The notes: a model not told the origin generated them from the letters alone. A stretch of 64,000 nucleotides of DNA from Pseudooceanicola marinus (GCF_020177265.1 NZ_JAIVMC010000001.1:496001-560000); one strand, 5' to 3'; shown: positions 35,348 through 46,254, counted from the first letter of the stretch. Numbers and translations: made by a program.

Positions 35348-36247
35348 TCAGCGGGCGCGCAGGTCGCGCAGCCAGGCGGCAGGGGTCGTGCCCTCATGCT
35401 GGCGGAAGACGCGGGTCAGATGCGCCTGATCGGAGAATCCGAAACGCGAGGCCACCTCGGTCAGCGAGCAATCCTCGATCAGCAGCGCTTCCTTGACGCG
35501 GCCTATCCGGTGTTCCTGCTGCCACTGCACGGGGGTCTTGCCGGTGGTCTTCTTGAAGGCCTGGCTGAACCAGTTGGGCGACAGGCCGACGGCATCGGCC
35601 AGGGTGGCATTGCTGATGCGCGCGCCGCCCTCGGCCTCGAACAGCTGGCGGATGCGGCGCATCTGTGCCGGCGTCAGGCCGCCTGCGTGCAGGACCTGGC
35701 GGTCTTCCTGTTCGGGCAGTTCCACCAGCCCGGTCAGCAGGGTCAGCGCCAGGTTCTCGGCAAAGACCGGGTGGCGTGACGGCGCGAAGACTTCGTCCCG
35801 CAACGCCTCACCAATGGCGGCAAGGGCGCCGATGTCCTGCACCTCGACCGGGTGGGACAGCACCGACAGGGTTTCCTCCGCGCCGATCAGCGGCGTCAGC
35901 CGTTCGATCAGCCAGCTGCGTTCCAGGTGCAGATCGAGGTGGGAGAAGTCATGGGCGGAGGTGAAACGGGTCCACATCGGCGTGCCGGCGGGGGCGAAAA
36001 CCGCGCGCAGCATGGGGCGCGACGCCTCTGCCTGCGTCCGCTTCCCCTCGCCCATGCGGATATGGCCGGAGACATCGTTGAAGAACAGGATGATGCGCGG
36101 ATCGGGCGAGGTGTAATAACCCGTCGCGCCCGCGTCGCCATGGGCCTCCCAGAAGACCGCACACATGCCGTCAAAGGCTCGCCACCGCACCGGCGCGGTG
36201 CTGTGGATGCCTTCGGTGCGACAGGTCATGGCATGCAGAAACGGCAT
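35348..36247 (-). CDS. AraC-family transcriptional regulator of siderophore locus
   Basis: A 299-residue protein. The C-terminal ~100 residues carry the two HTH motifs (ISNATLADAVGLSPNWFSQAFKKTTGKTPVQW and LTEVASRFGFSDQAHLTRVFRQHEGTTPAAW). The N-terminal part looks like a cupin-type sensing domain. The ATG at 36247 is preferred because AGGAC lies 8 bases upstream; an in-frame ATG at 36283 lacks a ribosome site. It is convergent to the TonB receptor gene and probably regulates the siderophore uptake genes, an inference from position. Confidence 0.88.
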   Translation of the reverse strand: MPFLHAMTCRTEGIHSTAPVRWRAFDGMCAVFWEAHGDAGATGYYTSPDPRIILFFNDVSGHIRMGEGKRTQAEASRPMLRAVFAPAGTPMWTRFTSAHDFSHLDLHLERSWLIERLTPLIGAEETLSVLSHPVEVQDIGALAAIGEALRDEVFAPSRHPVFAENLALTLLTGLVELPEQEDRQVLHAGGLTPAQMRRIRQLFEAEGGARISNATLADAVGLSPNWFSQAFKKTTGKTPVQWQQEHRIGRVKEALLIEDCSLTEVASRFGFSDQAHLTRVFRQHEGTTPAAWLRDLRAR

Positions 36248-36385
36248 CGGACGGGTCCTGGGGACAAGGCGGAGGGAGGACATCGGGGATGGCTGCCGGT
36301 GCGATCACGCCGCGCCCGGTGGCTGGGGACAGAGAGTTAGACCAATGCGGCGGGGCCCGCAAGCCATGCGGGCCGGACCGCCCCG

Positions 36386-37429
36386 TCAGAGAAGCGCGAT
36401 CAACCCGAGGGCCAGAAGGATCAGCCCCGACAGCGACAGCACGACGGCCGCCACCACGCGCGGCCCGGCGGCCAGCACGGCGCGGGCATCCACGCCCAGA
36501 CCCAGCCCCGCCATGGCCAGCAGCGTCAGGGCCGAGGCCCCCTGTTCGAGCGGTGGCAGTGCAGCCGCAGGGATCGCCCCCGCAGAGCGCAGGCCGGCCA
36601 TCGCCAGGAAGCCCAGGATGAAAAGCGGCGGGATCAGGCGAGACGCCATCGAACCGGCGGGCGCCGCGCCGCGCGTTCCGGGCAGCAGGGACAGGACCAG
36701 GCAGATCGGCCCCAGCATCACCACCCGCACCAGTTTCACCAGCGTGCCGACCTGCACCGCCGCCGCCCCCAGGGGCGCCGCCGCCGGCAGGACCTGCGGC
36801 ACGGCGTAGACCGTCAGGCCGGACAGGATCCCGTAGTCCACCGCGCCCAGGCCGGCCATGTGCCCGACCAGTGGCAGGCCCAGCACCACCGCCACCCCCA
36901 GCACCGCGGTGAAGGCGATGGCCGCGCTGACATCCTCGCGCCGGGCGCCGATCACCGGGGCGACGGCGGCGATGGCGGAATTCCCGCAGATGCCATTGCC
37001 GCAGGCGATCAGCAGCGCCATGCGCCAGGGCAGGCGCAGCATCCGACCCAGCAGGAAGGCCCCCGGCACCGCCAGCACGACCAGCGCCACGATCCCCGCC
37101 AGCAGGCCCGGCCCGACAGACAGCAGGGTCTGCGCGCTGACCGAGGCGCCCAGCAGGACGATTGCCAGCTCCAGCACCCGCCGCGCGGCGAAATCGCTGC
37201 CTGCCTGGGCCCGCGCGGGCAGTCCCCAGACGGCGCGAGCCAAGGCCCCCAGCAGGATCGCCAGCACCAGCGGGTCCAGCCATTGCATCCCGAACAGCGC
37301 CGCTTCGGCCCATCCGAGAAGCGCCGCGACCCCGGCCACGACCGCCGCCAGGCCCAGCCCCGGAAGCACGGCCCGCACCCGACAGGGCGCGGGTGCCTCG
37401 GGGACAAGGAAGGTCAGGGCATGGGACAA
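36386..37429 (-). CDS. YeiH-family putative sulfur-related membrane transporter
   Basis: A 347-residue, ~10-helix inner-membrane protein. Family-typical stretches are ILLGALARAVWGLPARAQAG, ELAIVLLGASVSAQTLLSVG, CGNGICGNSAIAAVAPVIGA with DVSAAIAFTAVLG, and VAVLAAG-like C-terminal GVDARAVLAAGPR. The YeiH/UPF0324 family is annotated as a putative sulfate exporter, without firm proof. It is divergent from a LysR regulator, the same arrangement as yeiH-yeiE in enterobacteria. That supports the family call and hints at regulation by sulfite or a related signal. Confidence 0.88.
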   Translation of the reverse strand: MSHALTFLVPEAPAPCRVRAVLPGLGLAAVVAGVAALLGWAEAALFGMQWLDPLVLAILLGALARAVWGLPARAQAGSDFAARRVLELAIVLLGASVSAQTLLSVGPGLLAGIVALVVLAVPGAFLLGRMLRLPWRMALLIACGNGICGNSAIAAVAPVIGARREDVSAAIAFTAVLGVAVVLGLPLVGHMAGLGAVDYGILSGLTVYAVPQVLPAAAPLGAAAVQVGTLVKLVRVVMLGPICLVLSLLPGTRGAAPAGSMASRLIPPLFILGFLAMAGLRSAGAIPAAALPPLEQGASALTLLAMAGLGLGVDARAVLAAGPRVVAAVVLSLSGLILLALGLIALL

Positions 37430-37540
37430 AGGGACGGCTCCTTGGCTGCGGACATGCCCAAGAATGGCGCCGGAAGATCAATCCTTCAAACGAAATGGTT
37501 TTGTGATAATGATCGGGCATTGCGATGAATGAGGCCCGAC

Positions 37541-38425
37541 ATGACCCCGGAACAGCTGCGCGTCTTCGTCACCGTGGCGGAGATGCAGCATGTCACCCGC
37601 GCCGCCCGCGCGCTGAACATGACGCAATCCACCGCCTCGGCGGCCATCGCCGCGCTGGAGGCGCGCCATGACGTGACCCTGTTCGACCGGATCGGGCGCG
37701 GCATCGTCCTGACCGAAGAGGGGCGCGCCTTCCTGCCGGAGGCCCGCGCCGTGCTCGCCCGCCTGGCGGAGGCCGAGGCGATGCTGGCGGACACCCGCGG
37801 CCTGGCGCGCGGCCACCTGCGGCTGGTGGCCAGCCAGACCATCGCGGGCTACTGGCTGCCGCCGCGCATCGCCGCCTTTCGCGCCCGCCATCCGGGGATC
37901 GAGATCAGCCTCGACCTCGGCAACACGCGCGAGGCGACGGCGGACGTGCTACAAGGCCGTCTCGACCTGGCGCTGGTGGAGGGAGAGGTTGACGACCCGC
38001 GCCTTGAAAAGCGCCGGATCGGCGAGGACCAGCTGCGGCTGGTCTGTGCCGCCGATCTGGCCGGGCAGATCACGCCCAAGACGCTGGACCGGGCCGACTG
38101 GGTGCTGCGCGAGCCTGGTTCCGGCACCCGTTCCAGCGCCGAGGCGGCACTGGCGGCGCTTGGCCTCGACCTGCCCCGGCGCAGCGCCGGGCTGGTGCTG
38201 CCCTCGAACGAGGCGGTGATGTCGGCGGTGGAGGCCGGCGCCGGGGTGACGATCCTGTCGGCGCTGGTGGTGGCGCGGTCCCTGGCGACCGGGGCGCTGC
38301 ACGACTGCGGCCTGGCGCTGCCGCCGCGCCCCTTCTTCGCCCTGCGCCACCGCGATCATCACCTCAGCCGGGCGGCGCAGGCCTTTCTGGACCAGCTGGA
38401 CGGGGCGCCGGGCGCCACGTCCTGA
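37541..38425 (+). CDS. LysR-type regulator, YeiE/CysB-like
   Basis: A 294-residue LysR regulator. The winged HTH is at about 4-60 (LRVFVTVAEMQHVTRAARALNMTQSTASAAIAALEARHDVTLFDR), followed by a type 2 periplasmic-binding-like effector domain (LRLVASQTIAGYWLPPRIAAFRARHPGIEI). The ATG at 37541 has GAGG 7 bases upstream; one 12 bases earlier does not. Divergence from a YeiH-type gene suggests it is the YeiE counterpart controlling that transporter. The effector is not shown by the sequence. Confidence 0.9.
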   Translation: MTPEQLRVFVTVAEMQHVTRAARALNMTQSTASAAIAALEARHDVTLFDRIGRGIVLTEEGRAFLPEARAVLARLAEAEAMLADTRGLARGHLRLVASQTIAGYWLPPRIAAFRARHPGIEISLDLGNTREATADVLQGRLDLALVEGEVDDPRLEKRRIGEDQLRLVCAADLAGQITPKTLDRADWVLREPGSGTRSSAEAALAALGLDLPRRSAGLVLPSNEAVMSAVEAGAGVTILSALVVARSLATGALHDCGLALPPRPFFALRHRDHHLSRAAQAFLDQLDGAPGATS

Positions 38426-38431
38426 GCCGGA

Positions 38432-39157
38432 TCAGACCGCCAGGAAGCCGCCATCGACGGGCAGGACCGCGCCGGTGACCATGCCTGCGTCGGAGGACAG
38501 CAGCATGGCGATGCTTTCAGCCACCTCTTCCGCCTCGGCGAAGCGGTTGACCGGATGGCGCACCATCATCGGTTCGGATTTCACCGGGTCCGCCCAGGCG
38601 GCGGCGGCCAGTTCGGTCAGGGTGATGGTGGGCGCGACGCAATTCACGCGGATGCCATGCGGGCCCAGCTCCTTCGCCATGACGCGGCTGGCGCCTTCCA
38701 GCCCGGCCTTGGAGGCCGCGTAGCACAGGTGATCCGGGAAACCGCGATGCCCGGCGATGGAGGTGATGTTGACGATGGCCCCGCCACCGCCGGCGGCAAC
38801 GCGGGCGCGTCCGAACTCCTGACAGGCGATCAGGGCGGCGCGCAGGTTGATCCCCATCACCGCCTCGTAGCCCGCATCCGACATTTCCAGCGTGCTTTCC
38901 AGGACGTTCACCCCGGCGCTGTTGATCAGGAAGTCCGCCGGCCCGGCCTCGGTCATGGCGGCGCGGGTCGCCTCCGGATCCTGCAGGTCGACCTGGACGG
39001 AGCGGCTGCCGACCTCCGCCTCAAGGCTGTCGAGGTCGGCCTGGGTGCGGGTCAGGGCGACGACTTGGGCGCCGCGAGCGGCCATCAGGGTGGCGCAAGC
39101 GCGGCCAATGCCCTTGCCGGCCCCGGTGATGATGACTGTCTTGCCGGAGAATTGCAT
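38432..39157 (-). CDS. SDR oxidoreductase, L-xylulose-reductase-like
   Basis: A 241-residue SDR with TGAGKGIG at 11-18, NSAGV after strand 4, a Ser in NITSIAGHRG and the YAASK catalytic pair. The second strand ends VVALTRTQADLDSL: Thr-Arg after the strand favours NADP(H), and this stretch strongly recalls dicarbonyl/L-xylulose reductases (DCXR). NPVNRFAEAEEV and MVTGAVLPVDGGF are also in that family style. It is the last gene of the minus-strand pentitol operon, 80 bases after the kinase gene, so interconversion of L-xylulose and xylitol or a similar pentulose/pentitol step is likely. Confidence 0.82.
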   Translation of the reverse strand: MQFSGKTVIITGAGKGIGRACATLMAARGAQVVALTRTQADLDSLEAEVGSRSVQVDLQDPEATRAAMTEAGPADFLINSAGVNVLESTLEMSDAGYEAVMGINLRAALIACQEFGRARVAAGGGGAIVNITSIAGHRGFPDHLCYAASKAGLEGASRVMAKELGPHGIRVNCVAPTITLTELAAAAWADPVKSEPMMVRHPVNRFAEAEEVAESIAMLLSSDAGMVTGAVLPVDGGFLAV

Positions 39158-39237
39158 GATCTCGGATCCTTGTGCTGTGGCGGACGCGGGCGAGGCGTCC
39201 CTTATGCGAAAACCTTGTGCGAAAGAGGCGCGGCGGG

Positions 39238-40857
39238 TCAGCCCGCCTCGGCCTGGCGGATTTCACGGGCGGTGCGTTGCAGGGTCAGAAAGGCGTCGTT
39301 GCGCGCGCCGTGCAGGGCCGCGATGGCGCCGCCCGCAGGCTGGCAGGTGGCGGCGATGCGTGACATGGCGGGCATGGCCGTCTGCAGATCCGGCTGCGCC
39401 CCGGCGGCCACGGCCCCCAGCATGGCCGAGCCCAGCAGAACCGGCTCGGCGCATTCGGTGACCTCCACCGGGCGGCCCGTGGCGTCGGCCAGGATCTGCC
39501 GGGTCAGCGGATGGGTGCCCGCCCCGCCAGAGACGGAAATCGTGTCGATCGGCGCGCCCTGCGCCGCCTGCGTCTCGATGATCTGGCGCAGGCCGTAGCC
39601 CAGCCCGCAGACACCCGCAACGTAGAGCGCAACGAGGCTGTCGACGCCCTGTTCCATTCCCTGCCCCGCGATCACCGCCCGGGCCTGCGGATCGGCGAAG
39701 GGCGCGCGGTTGCCGAGGAACTCGGGCACCACATGCAGCCCCTTGGCCAGGCGCACGGCCTCGGACGGGTCGCCCGCCAGTTCCAGCGCGCGGTCCGCGA
39801 GGTAGGGCACCAGCCCCTTGCCCGCGGCCTGCGCCAGCCGTTCGGCCTCCGCAGTGGCGGGGTGCAGGGTGACCAGCTGGGCGATGGCGGCGCCGGCGGC
39901 GCTCTGCCCGCCCTCGTTCAGCCACATGCCCGGCACCATGGCCGAATAGTACGGCCCCCAGACGCCGGGGACGAAGGCCGGATCGGCGGTGGTGGTCATG
40001 GTGCAGGAGGACGTGCCGAAGACATAGCCCAGGCAGCGGGTCGCATCCCCTGCCCCTCCGCTGGCCGCGACCGTGCCGATCCCGCCCGCGTGGGCGTCGA
40101 TCAGGCCGGCGGCCACGGCGGTGCCGGGCGCCAGGCCCAGGGCAGCGGCGGCCTCCTCGGTCAGCCCGGCGCCGAGCGCGGTGCCCGGATGGACGACGCT
40201 GGCACCGATGCGCGCGAAGTCCTCGTCGGCCAGGTCGCCGAGGCCGATGGCGCGGAAATAGTCGGGGTCCCAGCGATCCTCATGGGCCAGGTAGGTCCAC
40301 TTGCAGGTCACCGTACAGGCCGAACGGTCCAGCGCCCTGGTGGCGCGCCAGGTCAGGAAATCGGTCAGGTCAAAGAAATGCCGGGCCGCGTCGTAGACCT
40401 CGGCACGGTTCTCCTTCAGCCAGAGCAGCTTCGGCGTTTCCATCTCGGGGGAGATGCGGCCACCGACGTATTTCAGCACGTCATGCTGGCCCGCGTTGAT
40501 CCGCGCGGCCTGATCCAGCGCCCGGTGGTCCATCCAGACGATGATGTCGCGTTCCGGGTGATCGGGATCGCCCACGGGCAGCCCACCCTCGGGCCCCTGC
40601 ACCACCAGCGAACAGGTGGCGTCGAAGCCGATGCCACGCACTGCGGACGGCGCGGCCCCCGCCTGCCCCATGGCCTCGCGCACCGAGGCGCAGACGGCCT
40701 CCCAGACCTGGGTCGAGCTTTGCTCGACGTGGCCCGCATCGTTGCTGTGCATGTCGATGTCGCGTTTCGCGGTGGCCAGCAGTGCGCCCGCCGCGTCGAA
40801 GACCCCGGCCCGGGCGGAGCCGGTGCCCACGTCAACGCCGATGAACAGATCCGCCAT
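39238..40857 (-). CDS. FGGY-family pentulose kinase, D-ribulokinase-like
   Basis: A 539-residue sugar kinase. FIGVDVGTGSARAGVFD at the N-terminus is the phosphate-1 motif. IIVWMDHRALDQAARIN and SPEMETPKLLWLKEN follow, then GLIDAHAGGIGTV, and the adenosine motif ISVSGGAGTHPLTRQILADATGRPV. Length and motifs match the FGGY pentulose kinase subgroup (D-ribulose kinase of ribitol pathways) rather than xylulokinase or glycerol kinase. Preceded by GGAGGAAG. It follows the ribitol-dehydrogenase-like gene, so D-ribulose to D-ribulose-5-phosphate is the expected reaction. Confidence 0.87.
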   Translation of the reverse strand: MADLFIGVDVGTGSARAGVFDAAGALLATAKRDIDMHSNDAGHVEQSSTQVWEAVCASVREAMGQAGAAPSAVRGIGFDATCSLVVQGPEGGLPVGDPDHPERDIIVWMDHRALDQAARINAGQHDVLKYVGGRISPEMETPKLLWLKENRAEVYDAARHFFDLTDFLTWRATRALDRSACTVTCKWTYLAHEDRWDPDYFRAIGLGDLADEDFARIGASVVHPGTALGAGLTEEAAAALGLAPGTAVAAGLIDAHAGGIGTVAASGGAGDATRCLGYVFGTSSCTMTTTADPAFVPGVWGPYYSAMVPGMWLNEGGQSAAGAAIAQLVTLHPATAEAERLAQAAGKGLVPYLADRALELAGDPSEAVRLAKGLHVVPEFLGNRAPFADPQARAVIAGQGMEQGVDSLVALYVAGVCGLGYGLRQIIETQAAQGAPIDTISVSGGAGTHPLTRQILADATGRPVEVTECAEPVLLGSAMLGAVAAGAQPDLQTAMPAMSRIAATCQPAGGAIAALHGARNDAFLTLQRTAREIRQAEAG

Positions 40858-40879
40858 GGATCTTCCTCCTCAAGTTCAC

Positions 40880-40914
40880 GGGGCGGCGCGGGGGTGAGGC
40901 TCCCGCACCGCCCC
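40880..40914 (-). other. intercistronic hairpin, ribitol dehydrogenase / kinase genes
   Basis: A strong stem: 7 pairs (GGGGCGG/CCGCCCC), one mismatch, then 5 pairs, with a 9-base loop. There is no U run on the minus strand, so it may stabilise the upstream mRNA rather than terminate. Confidence 0.6.
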
Positions 40915-40954
40915 TATCCCGTCTGCCCGGGGGATGGACCCGGGCGCGGCAGGA

Positions 40955-41686
40955 TCACATCCGCTCGAAAGCGGTCGGCATGATGATGATGTCGCGCGCG
41001 GTCACCTGGCGCTTGCGCGTCAGCATGAACTCAAGCGCCTCGGCCACCTCTTCGGGATCCATCAGCGCGCCGGCCTCCTTGGCCTTGCGCAGGTTCTCCT
41101 CCGGCCAGTCGGCCAGCAGGGCGGAGACGACGGGACCGGGCGAGATCTGCGCGACCTTCACACCATAGGGGATCATCTGCCGGCGGATGCCCTGCAGGAA
41201 GCTGGTGATCGCCCATTTGGACCCGGAATAGACCGGTTCCCAGTAGGCCGGGTAGTGGCCGGCGATGGAGTTGGTCACGACGATGTCGCCGGTCTTGCGC
41301 TCCATCATGTGGGGCATGACCGCGTTGATGTTCTTCATCACCGCGTTGACGTTGAGGTTTAGCATCTTGTCGATGGCCGCGCTCTCCGCCTCCCAGAAAT
41401 CACCACCGAGGTAGGCCCCGGCGTTGCAGTAGAGGATATCGATGTGATCGACCTTCTGCAGGATCTCGGGGACCATGGCGTCGCAGCTGTCGGCGTCCAG
41501 CAGGTTGGTGACCTGGGGGATGGCCCGCTCGCCCAGGCGGGCGACCAGATCGTCCAGCGCCTGCTGGTTCCAGTCGACCATGACGACGGTGCAGCCGCGA
41601 CCCAGAAGCATTTCCACGGCAGCCAGCCCGATGCCGGAGGCCGCCCCGGTGACCACGGCGACCTTGCCGTCCAGAGATTCAGACAT
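40955..41686 (-). CDS. ribitol 2-dehydrogenase-like SDR
   Basis: A 243-residue SDR with TGAASGIG near residue 14 and Asp at the end of strand 2 (VVMVDWN), favouring NAD. It contains CNAGAY and the catalytic region GHYPAYWEPVYSGSKWAI, followed by GPVVSALLADWP and a C-terminal VTARDIIIMP. These last stretches match ribitol dehydrogenase of Klebsiella-type RbtD closely (WEPVY, GPVVTALLDDWP, VTVRDIVILP as I recall them). The reaction would be ribitol + NAD to D-ribulose. It stands between the sugar importer genes and the pentulose kinase gene; ribosome site AGGAG. Confidence 0.87.
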   Translation of the reverse strand: MSESLDGKVAVVTGAASGIGLAAVEMLLGRGCTVVMVDWNQQALDDLVARLGERAIPQVTNLLDADSCDAMVPEILQKVDHIDILYCNAGAYLGGDFWEAESAAIDKMLNLNVNAVMKNINAVMPHMMERKTGDIVVTNSIAGHYPAYWEPVYSGSKWAITSFLQGIRRQMIPYGVKVAQISPGPVVSALLADWPEENLRKAKEAGALMDPEEVAEALEFMLTRKRQVTARDIIIMPTAFERM

Positions 41687-41763
41687 TCGTTTTCTCCTAA
41701 GACAATGAGAAGCTCAGCGCGCGAGACGGCCGCCCCGTAGGCCAGGCCCCGGGGCGTGCCGCC

Positions 41764-42727
41764 TTACCATTCGCGGCCGATGTAGATGGCCAGCAGGATG
41801 ATCGCGCCCTTGATGACGTCCTGCATGTAGGGGTTGATGCCCATCAGGTTCAGGCCGTTGTTGAGGATCCCCAGAAGGATCGCGCCGATCAGCGTACCCA
41901 GGATCAGGCCGCGCCCGCCGGCGATGGCGGTGCCGCCTAGGACCACCGCGGCGATGGCATCCAACTCGAATCCCACGCCGGCATTCGGCTGGCCCGACAT
42001 CAGGCGGCCCGTCAGGATGATCGCGGCCAGGGCCGAGGTCAGCCCGGAGATGCCGTAGACGGCCAGTTTCACCCACTGGGTCTTCACGCCCGACAGCTTC
42101 GCCGCCAGTTCGTTGCCGCCGATGGCGTAGACATGGCGGCCGAAGGGCGTGCGTTGCAGCAGCACCCAGGCCAGGGCGTAGATCACCACCATGGCGATCA
42201 CCGGCACCGGCACGATGCCGACGCGACCGATGCCGAACCAGGAAATCCAAGACGGGATGCCCGAGATCGGGTAGCCGCCCGAGTACAGAAGGCCGAAGCC
42301 GCGGGCGATGCCCATGGTGGCCAGGGTCACGATGATCGCGGGCATCCGGCCCCAGGCGACCAGGGCCCCGTTGAACAGGCCAAGGCCCATCCCGACGCCC
42401 AGCCCGGCCAGCAGCGCGATCCACCCCGGCAGCCCGGTGTTGACCATCAGCCCTGCGGCGATCGTCCCCGACAGCGCCATCACGGCGCCCACAGAAAGGT
42501 CGATCCCGCCGGTCAGGATGACGAAGGTCATGCCGACGGCCAGGATCCCCACGATGGAGACCTGCCGCAGCACGTTCATGATGTTGGACACCGAGAAGAA
42601 GTTCTCGGAGGCGAAGCCCATCAGGATCGAGACGACGATCAGCCCGATCAGCGGCAGGGCCAGCGGAGAATGGAGGATCCAGCCGAAGCTGATCCCCCCC
42701 TTCTTGCCGCTGTCGGCGGTGTTTGCG

Positions 42728-42738
<11 letters not shown>
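41764..42738 (-). CDS. ribose-type sugar ABC permease (pentitol importer)
   Basis: A 324-residue RbsC-like permease with 8-10 helices. It carries the family signature [22 protein letters not shown] and, further on, [11 protein letters not shown] and [28 protein letters not shown], with [20 protein letters not shown] near the end. The ATG at 42738 is internal to the end of the ATPase gene, an 11-base overlap. It should form the channel dimer of a carbohydrate uptake (CUT2) importer; its substrate is inferred to be a pentitol from the catabolic genes downstream. Confidence 0.9.
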
Positions 42739-44230
<1,492 letters not shown>

Positions 44231-44260
44231 GACGCCTCTCCGCTTGGGTCTTTTTGGGGA

Positions 44261-44288
44261 AAGCCCCCGCGCCTGGGCACGGGGGCTT
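44261..44288 (-). other. intercistronic stem-loop after binding-protein gene
   Basis: A perfect 9-bp stem (AAGCCCCCG/CGGGGGCTT) with a 10-base loop, 14 bases past the binding-protein stop. Downstream on the minus strand is CCCCAAAAAG, not a U tract, so mRNA stabilisation of the binding-protein message is more likely than termination. Confidence 0.7.
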
Positions 44289-44302
44289 CCGGGAAGCTCA
44301 GC

Positions 44303-45217
44303 TTACCAGCTGAAGTCTTCGGCGTTGGAGGCGTCGACGACCCGCACGTCGATCGGCACTTCGGTGGGAACCACGCGGGCGCCCCATTTCTGGGCCAGCG
44401 CCATGGCCAGGCCGACGCGGACCTGGTCACGCGGGAACTGCGCGGTGGTCTCGATGAAGGGCGTGCCCTGGGCAATGGCGGCCACCGCTTCGGGGGCACC
44501 GTCGACCGACGTAAGCTTGATGTCGCGGCCCGAGCCCTGGATCGCGGCCAGCGCGCCCATGGCACCACCGTCGTTGACCGAGAAGATGCCGGCCAGGTTC
44601 GGGTTGGACTGGATCATGTTCTCGACCACGCCAAGCGCGACCGAGCGGTCCTGACGGCCGTTCTGGGTGGTGACCAGCTCGATCCCTTCATATTCCGCGA
44701 AGGCCGCTTCGCAGCCCTCGACGCGCTGCAGGATCGGCACGACGGGGATGCCGTCGAGGATCGCCACTTCGCCCTCGCCGCCCAGCTCTTCGGCCAGGTA
44801 CTTGCAGGACTGGTAGCCGGCGTCGCGGTTCTTGGAGCCGACGAAGGTGTCGACCGGGCCGTTGGCATTGGCGTCGACGGCCACAACGATCACGCCGGCG
44901 TCCTTGGCCATGCGCACCGCGGCTTCGATGCCGGCGCTGTCGGTCGGGTTCAGAAGCAGGATGTCGATGTCCTGCTGCAGCATGTCCTCGACGTCCGAGA
45001 TCTGCTTGGCCACGTCATGACCTGCGTCGGTCACCACGACCTCCGCGCCCAGGTCGTCGGCCGCTTCCATCAGGGCTTCCTGCATGGAAACGAAGTAGGG
45101 GTTGTTCATCTCCTGGAACGTCATGCCGATCTTCAGGCCATCGTCCTGCGCCATGGCGGGGGCGGCGGCGGTGAGGGCGAGTGCGGTTGCCGAAACAGCT
45201 CCGAGGTATTTTTGCAT
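44303..45217 (-). CDS. ribose-type sugar ABC substrate-binding protein
   Basis: A 304-residue periplasmic protein of the RbsB family. The signal peptide is at 1-22 (AMA-QD). LKIGMTFQEMNNPYFVSMQEALMEAA is the standard N-lobe start; DIDILLLNPTDSAGIEAAV, VVAVDANANGP and FSVNDGGAMGALAAI follow. The ATG at 45217 was chosen for the signal peptide and a GGAGG ribosome site. It lies directly upstream of the ATPase and permease genes and downstream of an AraC regulator gene. The ligand is presumably a pentitol or pentose. Confidence 0.92.
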   Translation of the reverse strand: MQKYLGAVSATALALTAAAPAMAQDDGLKIGMTFQEMNNPYFVSMQEALMEAADDLGAEVVVTDAGHDVAKQISDVEDMLQQDIDILLLNPTDSAGIEAAVRMAKDAGVIVVAVDANANGPVDTFVGSKNRDAGYQSCKYLAEELGGEGEVAILDGIPVVPILQRVEGCEAAFAEYEGIELVTTQNGRQDRSVALGVVENMIQSNPNLAGIFSVNDGGAMGALAAIQGSGRDIKLTSVDGAPEAVAAIAQGTPFIETTAQFPRDQVRVGLAMALAQKWGARVVPTEVPIDVRVVDASNAEDFSW

Positions 45218-45326
45218 CTGAGTTTCCTCCCAAGGTGGCGGCAGGGAAGACCTGCCTGTTTCCGGGCGGCACCTCGCCACCCGAATTCGTGAAAATCGTT
45301 TGTCGGACAGGCCCTGCCCGCGGCCC

Positions 45327-46211
45327 CTACTCCGTCGTCGAGAACACACCGTTCGCGGCGAAGGTGGTGCGGAATTGCGAGGGCGACATGCCTTTCAGTT
45401 TCAGGAAGTGACGGTTGAAGTTGGAGAGGTTGGAGAAGCCGACATCGTAGCAGATCTCGGCCACCTTGGCCTCCGGCTGGGTCAGGAGCATCTGGCAGGC
45501 CAGATCCACCCGAAGTTGGTTCTTGTAGCGCACCAGGGTCGATCCGGTGTGCCGCTTGAAGGCGCGGGAAAAGGCGCTCTGGCTCTGGTTGACCAGCGCC
45601 GCCAGGTCCCGTTCGTCGATGTTCTCGGTCAGGTTCTCGCGCAGGTAGGCGATGGCGCGATTGACGCCGCTTTCGTTCAACTCGGCCAGGTCGAGCTCGT
45701 AGCTCAGGCTGGCCAGCACCTCCGGCTCCGGCGCGCGCGCCAGGATGTCCAGCACCTGCCAGAAGAGGCTGAGGCGGCGCAGGCCGGTGGCTTCAATCAG
45801 GTCGACCATCAGCGGCTTGACCCGCGCGGCCGTCGCCTCGTCGAAGAGCAGGCCGCGGTGACTGCGGTCCAGCAGCGGGCGGATCGCCTCCATCTCGGCC
45901 ATGGCGTCCATCGCGGATTCGATGAAGGCCTCGGGAAACTGGATGACCAGCGAGCGTTCGGGCACCACCTGCCCCGGCTCGATGTCGGAAATCCAGTTCT
46001 GCGGCAGGTTGGGCCCCGTCATGATCAGCTGACCGGGGCCGAAGCTGCCGATGTGATCGCCGATGTAGAAGGTGCCGTGGGTGTCGACGACGAGATGAAT
46101 TTCGTATTCCGGATGGTAGTGCCAGCGCACCGTGCGGAACGGGTAGCCGTGCATCCACGCGGCGAAACTCTCGCCCTTGCGCACGTGCACCAGTTCCAGA
46201 TCGGGTTGCAT
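45327..46211 (-). CDS. AraC-family regulator of pentitol operon
   Basis: A 294-residue regulator. The N-terminal ~100 residues look like a cupin-type sugar-sensing domain (RWHYHPEYEIHLVVDTHGTFYIGDHIG). The C-terminal region contains the two HTHs (DLAALVNQSQSAFSRAFKRHTG and VAEICYDVGFSNLSNFNRHFLKLKGMSPSQFR). It lies on the same strand, between the xylitol-dehydrogenase/xylulokinase pair and the importer operon, so it likely activates one or both in response to the imported polyol. Its ribosome site region is tandemly duplicated. Confidence 0.9.
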   Translation of the reverse strand: MQPDLELVHVRKGESFAAWMHGYPFRTVRWHYHPEYEIHLVVDTHGTFYIGDHIGSFGPGQLIMTGPNLPQNWISDIEPGQVVPERSLVIQFPEAFIESAMDAMAEMEAIRPLLDRSHRGLLFDEATAARVKPLMVDLIEATGLRRLSLFWQVLDILARAPEPEVLASLSYELDLAELNESGVNRAIAYLRENLTENIDERDLAALVNQSQSAFSRAFKRHTGSTLVRYKNQLRVDLACQMLLTQPEAKVAEICYDVGFSNLSNFNRHFLKLKGMSPSQFRTTFAANGVFSTTE

Positions 46212-46214
46212 CCA

Positions 46215-46254
46215 GGTCTCCTCCGGGCGGCCTTCCGGTCTCCTCCGGGCGGCC
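46215..46254 (-). repeat. tandem 22-bp duplication carrying the AraC ribosome site
   Basis: The 18-base sequence GGTCTCCTCCGGGCGGCC occurs at 46215-46232 and again at 46237-46254. On the minus strand each copy contains GGAGGAGA, so the AraC gene has two Shine-Dalgarno copies, only the proximal one at normal distance from the ATG at 46211. Confidence 0.9.
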
